Positions 5,311 through 10,320 of a stretch of 10,320 nucleotides of DNA are shown piece after piece. Numbering within the stretch: the first letter of the stretch is position 1; the number at the start of each line of letters is the position of its first letter. Source of the DNA: an uncultured Collinsella sp. (GTDB lineage: Bacteria > Actinomycetota > Coriobacteriia > Coriobacteriales > Coriobacteriaceae). The notes beneath the pieces were generated by a model. That model was not told the DNA's origin. It made no database searches and worked only from the letters and a program-made list of their open reading frames with translations. Location of the stretch: the NCBI GenBank assembly GCA_900541245.1, contig UQIS01000051.1, positions 1 through 10,320 on the forward strand. The letters are read 5' to 3'. A program made the position numbers and the translations under genes.

Positions 5311-6534
5311 ATGGGACGTTTTACCAATCCTCGCGATCTGTACTTTGGTGAGGGCGCTCGCCACGAGGTGAAGAACCTCAAGGGCAAGAAGGCCATCATC
5401 GTTTCTGGCGGCAGCTCTATGCGCCGCGGCGGGTTCCTGCAGGACGTCGAGAACGACCTTAAGGAAGGCGGTTTCGAGGTCAAGCTGTTCGAGGGCGTCG
5501 AGTCCGACCCGTCCATCGAGACGGTCATGAAGGGCGCCGAGGCCATGCGCGAGTTCGAGCCCGACTGGATTATCGCCATCGGCGGCGGCTCGCCCATCGA
5601 TGCCGCTAAGGCCATGTGGGTCTTCTACGAGTATCCCGAGGAGTCCTTCGATAACATCATCCAGCCGTTCAGCTTCCCTGAGCTGCGTCAGAAGGCTCAT
5701 TTCTGCGCCATCTCCTCTACCTCCGGCACCGCTACCGAGGTCACCGCGTTCTCCGTCATTACCGACTACGCCAAGGGCATCAAGTACCCGCTGGCCGACT
5801 TCAACATCACCCCTGATGTCGCCATCGTCGACCCCGAGCTCACCTACACCATGCCCGCCAAGCTGTGCGCTCACACCGGCATGGACGCTCTGACCCACTG
5901 CATGGAGGCCTACGTTTCCACCTGCGCCTCTATGTTCACCGACGCCAACGCTCTGCACGGCATCCGCGAGATCGTCGAGTGGCTGCCCAAGTCCTATGCT
6001 GGCGACCATGAGGCCCGTCAGCACATGCACGAGGCTCAGTGCATCGCCGGTATCGCCTTCTCCTCGGGCCTGCTCGGCATCGTTCACTCCATGGCTCACA
6101 AGACCGGTGCTGCCTTCGAGAACGGCCACATCATCCACGGTGCCGCTAACGCCATGTACCTGGGCAAGGTCATCCAGTGGAACTCCAAGGATCCCCGTGC
6201 TGCCGAGCGTTACGCTTACGTGGCCAAGGAGATCCTGCACCTTCCCGGCGAGACCAACGAGGAGCTCATCGCCGCGCTCGTCCAGAAGATCCGCGACCTC
6301 AACGACCAGCTCAACATTCCGCAGTCCATCAAGGATTACGCGAATGGCGGCGTGAAGGTCGACGCCGAGAACCCGCAGATGGTTTCCGAGGAGGAGTTCC
6401 TCGCCAAGCTGCCCGAGATCGCCGCGAACGCCGAGCAGGACGCCTGCACGCCCGAGAACCCGCGTGAGACCAAGGCTGCCGACTTCGAGAAGATTCTCAA
6501 GGCCTGCTACTACGACACCGACATCGATTTCTAA
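5311..6534 (+). CDS. Iron-type (group III) alcohol dehydrogenase, butanol dehydrogenase/YqhD-like
   Basis: 407 residues from the ATG at 5311, which has AGGAGG 6 bases upstream; a longer frame upstream crosses the leader hairpin and is not used. Rossmann-like N-terminal half with GGGSPID at 91-97; metal site residues D192 and H196 (MDALTH), H259 (IVHSMAH) and H276 (HGAANA), with H263 matching the conserved second His of FucO. At 32-40 the sequence SGGSSMRRG has Gly-Gly-Ser where NAD-specific FucO has Asp39 and resembles the NADPH-binding turn of YqhD, so NADP(H) use is likely (inference). The enzyme would reduce aldehydes such as butanal or related fermentation products in the cytoplasm. Codon use is strongly biased (GAG, AAG, ATC, CTC, GGC), suggesting very high expression. 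It is followed by a strong terminator and then gldA. Exact substrate cannot be read from sequence. Confidence 0.93.
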   Translation: MGRFTNPRDLYFGEGARHEVKNLKGKKAIIVSGGSSMRRGGFLQDVENDLKEGGFEVKLFEGVESDPSIETVMKGAEAMREFEPDWIIAIGGGSPIDAAKAMWVFYEYPEESFDNIIQPFSFPELRQKAHFCAISSTSGTATEVTAFSVITDYAKGIKYPLADFNITPDVAIVDPELTYTMPAKLCAHTGMDALTHCMEAYVSTCASMFTDANALHGIREIVEWLPKSYAGDHEARQHMHEAQCIAGIAFSSGLLGIVHSMAHKTGAAFENGHIIHGAANAMYLGKVIQWNSKDPRAAERYAYVAKEILHLPGETNEELIAALVQKIRDLNDQLNIPQSIKDYANGGVKVDAENPQMVSEEEFLAKLPEIAANAEQDACTPENPRETKAADFEKILKACYYDTDIDF

Positions 6535-6556
6535 TCGACTCTTGTTATCGTAACGA

Positions 6557-6596
6557 GGGGCTCCGCACGTATCTGTACGGAGCCCCTTTCTTTTTT
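6557..6596 (+). terminator. Terminator after the alcohol dehydrogenase gene
   Basis: GGGGCTCCG (6557-6565) pairs with CGGAGCCCC (6578-6586), then TTTCTTTTTT (6587-6596). It begins 22 bp after the stop codon. The gldA start codon is only 16 bp beyond the T-tract, so read-through or a promoter inside this short gap would be needed for gldA. Confidence 0.9.
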
Positions 6597-6612
6597 AGAG
6601 AATGGGATAGTT

Positions 6613-7713
6613 ATGGCTGCAATTTTCAATAGCCCCAGCAAGTACATCCAGGGTCCGGACGAGCTCGCCAAGCTCGGCTCCTATGTCGAGCCGCTCGGCG
6701 CTAAGGCCCTCGTCATCGTGACGCCTTCGGGCAAGAAGCGCGTCGGTGCCAAGATCGAGGGCGGCTTTGCCGAGGCTAAGGCCGAGCTGCTGTTTGAGGA
6801 CTTTAACGGCGAGTGCTCCAAGGGCGAGGTCGATCGCCTGGTTGCGCTCGCTCGCGACAACGGTTGCGACATCATCGTCGGCGTCGGTGGCGGCAAGATC
6901 CTCGACACCGCCAAGGCCGTCGCCTACTACCTGGAGTCTCCGGTTATTATTTGCCCCACCATCGCCTCGACCGATGCCCCGTGCTCGGCACTTTCGGTGC
7001 TCTACACCGATGACGGCCAGTTCGATAAGTACCTATTCCTTAAGGCAAACCCCAACATTGTCCTGATGGATACGACGGTTATCGCGGCGAGCCCGGTGCG
7101 CCTGACGGTTTCCGGTATGGGCGATGCGCTCGCAACCTACTTTGAGGCTCAGGCGACGCACGATGCCGACGGCGGCACCTGCGCTGGCGGCAAGGGCGGC
7201 ATGGCCGGCCTGGCGCTCGCCAAGCTCTGCTACGAGACGCTTATGGCCGATGGCGTCAAGGCCAAGGTTGCGCTGGAGAAGGGTGCGCTCACGCCTGCCG
7301 TCGAGCACATCATCGAGGCCAATACGCTGCTTTCGGGTATTGGCTTTGAGAGCTCGGGCCTTGCTGCTGCTCATGCCATCCACAATGGCCTGACGATGCT
7401 GCCCGAGTGCCACGGCATGTATCACGGCGAGAAGGTCGCCTTTGGCACTATCGTCCAGCTGGTACTCGAGGATGCTCCGACTGAGAAACTCGAGGAAGTC
7501 TTGGGCTTCTGCATTGAGCTGGGCCTGCCGGTCACGATGAAGGAACTTGGCGTTGCCGAGGCTACGCGCGAGAAGGCCATGATTGTTGCCGAGGCCGCGT
7601 GCGCGCCCGAGGACACCATGTGCAACATGCCGTTTGAGGTGACGCCTGAGATGGTCGCCAACGCCATCCTGGGTGCCGACGCGCTGGGCCACTACTATCT
7701 CATGGATGAGTAA
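6613..7713 (+). CDS. gldA: Glycerol dehydrogenase
   Basis: 366 residues, matching the usual GldA length (E. coli 367). Opens with FNSPSKYIQGPDEL like GldA; GVGGGKILDTAKA at 90-102 is the NAD-binding loop; PTIASTDAPCSALSV at 115-129 is the family signature; zinc ligands D171 (GMGDALATYFEA), H254 (AAAHAIHNGL) and H271 (YHGEKVAFG) are all present at the positions seen in characterised GldA. It oxidises glycerol to dihydroxyacetone with NAD+, or runs in reverse as a redox sink. The ribosome site is poor (TGGGAT before ATG) and only 78 bp separate it from the upstream stop, most of that being a terminator. It is not paralogous in detail to the alcohol dehydrogenase next to it, although both belong to the wider iron-ADH/dehydroquinate synthase fold. 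Confidence 0.95.
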   Translation: MAAIFNSPSKYIQGPDELAKLGSYVEPLGAKALVIVTPSGKKRVGAKIEGGFAEAKAELLFEDFNGECSKGEVDRLVALARDNGCDIIVGVGGGKILDTAKAVAYYLESPVIICPTIASTDAPCSALSVLYTDDGQFDKYLFLKANPNIVLMDTTVIAASPVRLTVSGMGDALATYFEAQATHDADGGTCAGGKGGMAGLALAKLCYETLMADGVKAKVALEKGALTPAVEHIIEANTLLSGIGFESSGLAAAHAIHNGLTMLPECHGMYHGEKVAFGTIVQLVLEDAPTEKLEEVLGFCIELGLPVTMKELGVAEATREKAMIVAEAACAPEDTMCNMPFEVTPEMVANAILGADALGHYYLMDE

Positions 7714-7727
7714 ATCAAGCTAAGGAA

Positions 7728-7761
7728 GGGGCAAAGCCAGCAGATGGCTTTGCCCCTTTTT
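7728..7761 (+). terminator. Terminator after gldA
   Basis: GGGGCAAAGCCA (7728-7739) is a perfect reverse complement of TGGCTTTGCCCC (7745-7756), loop of 5, followed by TTTTT (7757-7761). It starts 14 bp past the gldA stop. Confidence 0.93.
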
Positions 7762-7794
7762 GCTATGACGCAAAGGGGTCAGGTTAGTTGAACC

Positions 7795-7835
7795 AAAGAA
7801 GGCGGGGTAGGCCTGCGATGAGGTTTTTGCCCCGC
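7795..7835 (-). terminator. Weak candidate terminator of the D-2-hydroxyacid dehydrogenase gene
   Basis: GCGGGG (7802-7807) and CCCCGC (7830-7835) form a 6-bp stem with a long 22-nt loop; on the minus strand TTCTTT follows. It lies about 10 bp past the stop at 7846. The stem is short, so the bidirectional hairpin at 7728-7756 may serve as a back-up. Confidence 0.35.
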
Positions 7836-7845
7836 TCTCGTTTGA

Positions 7846-8802
7846 CTACAGCTCGCAAACGTTTTGCGCGCGACCCTCGACGTAGGCGACGACGTTGTCG
7901 AACTCAATCTTGGCGCGGCGCTGCATGCCCTCGTGCGTAAGGAAGCCTACATGTGGCGTGAAGGTGCAGTTCTTGGCGTTGATGAGCGCGTAGTCGGCGG
8001 GGATGGGCGGCTCCATATCAAAGACGTCGATGCCGGCACCGGCGAGCTTATCGTCGTTGAGTGCCTGGGCAAGGGCATCGTTATCCACGATGGCACCGCG
8101 GGCGCAGTTGATAAAGACGGCACCGTCCTTCATCTGGGCGAACTGCTCGGTGCCAAAGCTCTTGCGCGTGGTGTCATTGTTAGGCAGGTGCAGGCTTACG
8201 ATATCGGACTCGGCGAGCAACTGCTCGAGCGAAACCTGCTCAATGCCGGCCTCGGCTGCCTCGGGATGCTCGTGGCGGGCATATCCCAGCACGCGGGCGC
8301 CAAAGGCCTTAAAGAGACGACCCGTGGCGCAGCCGATCTTACCGCAGCCCACGATACCCACGGTCTTGTCGCGGATCTCGGCGCCCATTAGGCCGGCGCT
8401 CGTCTTGCCGCTGCGGACGGCGGCATCGGCGGCGCCCACCTTGCGCAACACGTCGATGGTCAGGCCAAGGGTGAGCTCGGCGACCGAAACGTCGGAGTAG
8501 CCGGCGCAGTTGCGAACCTCAACACCGCGCTCACGGCAGGCGGAAAGCCCCACGTGGTCGATGCCCGTAAAGGCAACGGCGATCATCTTGAGCGCATCGG
8601 AGCCGGCGACGACCTCGGCAGGGTAGGGGTTGTTGGCGATCATGACGACCTCGGCGCCCTCGCTGCGTCGAGCGAGCTCGGCCGGATCGGTTGTTTTGGT
8701 ATCGAAATAGACAAACTCGTGTCCGGCATCCTTAAGGGGTGCGGAGAGCCTGTCGATGGTCTGCTCGGGTACTCCCAACGGTTCGATCAGGGCAATCTTC
8801 AT
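7846..8802 (-). CDS. D-isomer-specific 2-hydroxyacid dehydrogenase
   Basis: 318 residues from the ATG at 8802, with GGAG 7 bases upstream; a longer frame towards 9003 would run into the divergent gene and is rejected. Nucleotide-binding motif GCGKIG at 152-157; catalytic triad R235 (NCARGAIVD), E264 (DVFDMEPP) and H284 (FTPHVGFLT), in the standard order of the family. The end of the second Rossmann strand reads GYARHE (173-178) without the Asp typical of NAD-dependent members and with R176/H177, as in NADP-preferring hydroxypyruvate/glyoxylate reductases; NADP(H) use is thus an inference. The enzyme interconverts a 2-keto acid and its D-2-hydroxy acid (for example hydroxypyruvate/glycerate or glyoxylate/glycolate); the substrate is not determined by these motifs. 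It is transcribed divergently from the ferredoxin-like gene, with an inverted repeat in the shared spacer. Confidence 0.92.
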   Translation of the reverse strand: MKIALIEPLGVPEQTIDRLSAPLKDAGHEFVYFDTKTTDPAELARRSEGAEVVMIANNPYPAEVVAGSDALKMIAVAFTGIDHVGLSACRERGVEVRNCAGYSDVSVAELTLGLTIDVLRKVGAADAAVRSGKTSAGLMGAEIRDKTVGIVGCGKIGCATGRLFKAFGARVLGYARHEHPEAAEAGIEQVSLEQLLAESDIVSLHLPNNDTTRKSFGTEQFAQMKDGAVFINCARGAIVDNDALAQALNDDKLAGAGIDVFDMEPPIPADYALINAKNCTFTPHVGFLTHEGMQRRAKIEFDNVVAYVEGRAQNVCEL

Positions 8803-8837
8803 CTTGTGACTCCTCAATAAACCTAGGCGATTAGGTT

Positions 8838-8863
8838 GGCAATAGATTGTAGGTCTATTTGCC
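8838..8863. promoter_or_regulatory. Inverted-repeat operator in the divergent spacer
   Basis: GGCAATAGA (8838-8846) and TCTATTTGCC (8854-8863) are reverse complements apart from one extra T, around a 7-bp centre. On the minus strand TACAAT (8851-8846), one mismatch from TATAAT, lies inside it about 44 bp before the D-2-hydroxyacid dehydrogenase start, so a protein bound here could block that promoter. No matching -35 was found. Confidence 0.5.
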
Positions 8864-8956
8864 TCAAAGGTGCTCCGCGTGTAATTTGCCCGAGGCGTGG
8901 GCCGATAGCGTATCATTATCTCTTGCTTGTTTGCACTGCTCAGGGAGGGGCCGCGC

Positions 8957-10210
8957 ATGGCGCAGGAACACGATCTGTTTGATGACATTATCGAGATCAG
9001 CAAGGGTTTCGACTTTCTTAAAAACCCGCTTGGCGGCGTGACCGATGCACTCGATCCGTCGGCGCCGCAGTGGAATCCTGCCGACTACAAGGAGCGCCCG
9101 CGCGGCAACACCATTCCGTGCCTGACCTGCAAAAACGAAAAGAGCGGCTGCACCGCGTGCATGGACGTGTGCCCGGTCAACGCTATCGAGGTCGAGGAAG
9201 ACTCCATCGAGATCCTCGACTCTTGTCGCAAGTGCGGCCTGTGCGCCGCTGCCTGTCCGACCGAGGCGATCATCTCGCCGCGCCTGGCGCCCAAAAACGT
9301 CTACGACGACATTGTCTCTGCGGCTACGAGTCACGAAACCGCCTACGTTACCTGCACGCGTGCCCTTAAGCGCATGCCGCGCGAGAACGAGGTTGTCGTT
9401 GCCTGCGTGGGTGATATTACGGCCGAGACCTGGTTCTCGGTGCTGGCCGATTATCCCAACGTGAGCGTGTACCTGCCGCTGGGCGTGTGCGATAAGTGCC
9501 GTAACACCGGTGGCGAGGACATCCTGGGCGAGGCCATTGCTACCGCCGAGGAGTGGGCGGGCACGGGCATGGGTCTGGAGGTCGACCCCAAGAGCCTCAA
9601 GTGCCATAAGCGCCGCGAGTACGAGCGCAAGGAGTACATGGAAAAGATCGCCCGCACCACGGGCCTTACCGTGACCAAGCTCAACCCGGCAACGGCGGCG
9701 CTGGCCTCGGTGACGCAGAAGTTGAAGGCCCACCGTCACCAGATCACGCAGCTCGAGCGCACACTCAACACCATGTGCGGCACCACGACGACCAAGCGTC
9801 GCCGTTCGCTCACGCACGGGCGGCAGCTGGTGCTCTCGACGCTGCAGAACCACCCCGAGCTTGCCCAGAACATGCAGGTGAGCACGCCGGAGTGCGATTT
9901 TGACAAGTGCACGTCGTGCGGCGAGTGCGTCAATGTATGCCCCACGTTCGCCTGCGATTTGGTAGGAAGCGGTCGCTTTGCGCTGGAGTCCACGTATTGC
10001 CTAGGTTGCGGAGCCTGCGTCAAGGTGTGTCCCGAGCATGCGCTCAAGCTGGTCGAGCTCGATGCGTCCAATCTGGTCGTTGTCGACCCCGAGGCCGAGG
10101 AAAAGGCCGCCCAGAAGGCGAAGGCTCACGAAGAAGCTGAGAAGGTCAAGGCTGAGGCAAAGGCCAAGCTTGACAAGATGCTCGACCAGGTGGAAAAGCT
10201 CGCGGACTAG
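8957..10210 (+). CDS. Polyferredoxin-like protein with two 2[4Fe-4S] modules and a Cys-bearing middle domain
   Basis: 417 residues from the ATG at 8957 with GGGAGGGG 6 bases upstream; a TTG extension to 8927 is less likely. N-terminal module: cysteines 55, 58, 65, 68, 72 (first cluster, with CX6CX2CX3CP spacing from C58) and the classic C90-X2-C93-X2-C96-X3-C100-P. C-terminal module: C318-X2-C321-X2-C324-X3-C328-P and C348-X2-C351-X2-C354-X3-C358-P. So up to four [4Fe-4S] clusters. The middle (about 128-300) has C133, VVACVGD with C150, LPLGVCDKC with C178/C181 and C216, a spacing that loosely recalls MvhD-type electron-transfer proteins; this is only a resemblance. Residues 378-417 form a very charged Ala/Lys/Glu helix, likely coiled coil. 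No signal peptide, membrane segment or Tat motif, so cytoplasmic. It probably shuttles electrons between ferredoxin-linked enzymes; the partner is unknown. Confidence 0.8.
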   Translation: MAQEHDLFDDIIEISKGFDFLKNPLGGVTDALDPSAPQWNPADYKERPRGNTIPCLTCKNEKSGCTACMDVCPVNAIEVEEDSIEILDSCRKCGLCAAACPTEAIISPRLAPKNVYDDIVSAATSHETAYVTCTRALKRMPRENEVVVACVGDITAETWFSVLADYPNVSVYLPLGVCDKCRNTGGEDILGEAIATAEEWAGTGMGLEVDPKSLKCHKRREYERKEYMEKIARTTGLTVTKLNPATAALASVTQKLKAHRHQITQLERTLNTMCGTTTTKRRRSLTHGRQLVLSTLQNHPELAQNMQVSTPECDFDKCTSCGECVNVCPTFACDLVGSGRFALESTYCLGCGACVKVCPEHALKLVELDASNLVVVDPEAEEKAAQKAKAHEEAEKVKAEAKAKLDKMLDQVEKLAD

Positions 10211-10320
10211 CTAAAAGAGCGTACATGATGGCCGGTAGGACAGGGGTGACGCATAATTTCTTTCGCAAATTGACAACCGCATAGCGGAACACGGCCCGCG
10301 CCCCGTCATATGATTTCTAG
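10211..10320. other. Non-coding end of window
   Basis: No gene is visible in these last 110 bases and no hairpin followed by T-tract ends the ferredoxin-like gene here. A TTGACA (10270-10275) and a TATGAT (10309-10314) are present but 33 bp apart, too far for one standard promoter. The next gene probably starts beyond the window. Confidence 0.4.

Noticed and set aside
6542..6557. Rex-like site CTTGTTA-TCG-TAACGAG between the two dehydrogenase genes
   Set aside because: The palindrome has a mismatch and the wrong centre spacing for a Rex operator, and it lies upstream of a terminator rather than a promoter.
7771..7798. REP-like sequence CAAAGGGGTCAGGTT with GGTT/AACC arms
   Set aside because: Only a 4-bp stem, and resemblance to REP-type sequences rests on a short string without a second copy in the window.
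10268..10314. TTGACA with TATGAT as a promoter for a gene beyond the window
   Set aside because: The hexamers are 33 bp apart, and no other well-placed -10 follows TTGACA.

Overview
The window looks like chromosomal DNA of a high-GC anaerobe with Shine-Dalgarno-led genes. The protein set (MurT/GatD amidation enzyme, fermentative iron-type alcohol dehydrogenase, glycerol dehydrogenase, a multi-cluster ferredoxin) and strong GAG/AAG/ATC/CTC codon preference suggest an actinobacterial gut anaerobe of the Coriobacteriia, Collinsella-like. That assignment is an inference from gene style, not from a search.

Left part (1-4810) is all on the minus strand. A three-gene run, probably one transcription unit, reads leftwards: two diverged tandem paralogues of an ST7-like tetratricopeptide family (4810-3734 and 3734-2691, joined by a one-base TAATG overlap), then, after 45 bp, a 725-residue protein (2645-468) that fuses MurT and GatD, the two halves of the lipid II D-isoglutamate amidotransferase normally made as separate chains. 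A strong terminator (424-460) closes the unit. Beyond it lies tRNA-Glu(UUC) with its own extended -10 promoter and terminator. Further left, 1-291 holds no gene: it carries a second, broken copy of the tRNA-Glu 3' end and its downstream flank 188 bp away, a GC-rich hairpin-bearing block with an orphan T-arm in the opposite orientation, and another perfect 13-bp terminator hairpin.

The middle (4811-5310) is a 500-bp non-coding region between the divergent TPR operon and a highly codon-biased iron-type alcohol dehydrogenase gene. It contains degenerate GCCGC-AACGGT direct repeats, two AAACGTTT palindromes 57 bp apart, and two leader hairpins close to the gene.

The right part (5311-10210) is redox metabolism: Fe-ADH (+), a strong terminator, glycerol dehydrogenase gldA (+), a strong terminator, a D-2-hydroxyacid dehydrogenase (-), and divergently from it a polyferredoxin-like protein with two 2[4Fe-4S] modules around a cysteine-bearing middle domain (+). 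The 154-bp divergent spacer holds a near-perfect inverted repeat overlapping a -10-like hexamer. Together these enzymes could reoxidise reduced cofactors on aldehyde, glycerol/dihydroxyacetone and 2-keto-acid substrates; a functional link to the ferredoxin is only suggested by proximity.

The most notable items are the MurT-GatD fusion with its TPR partners, the unusual ferredoxin architecture, and the duplicated tRNA end. No transposase, CRISPR array or phage gene is visible.
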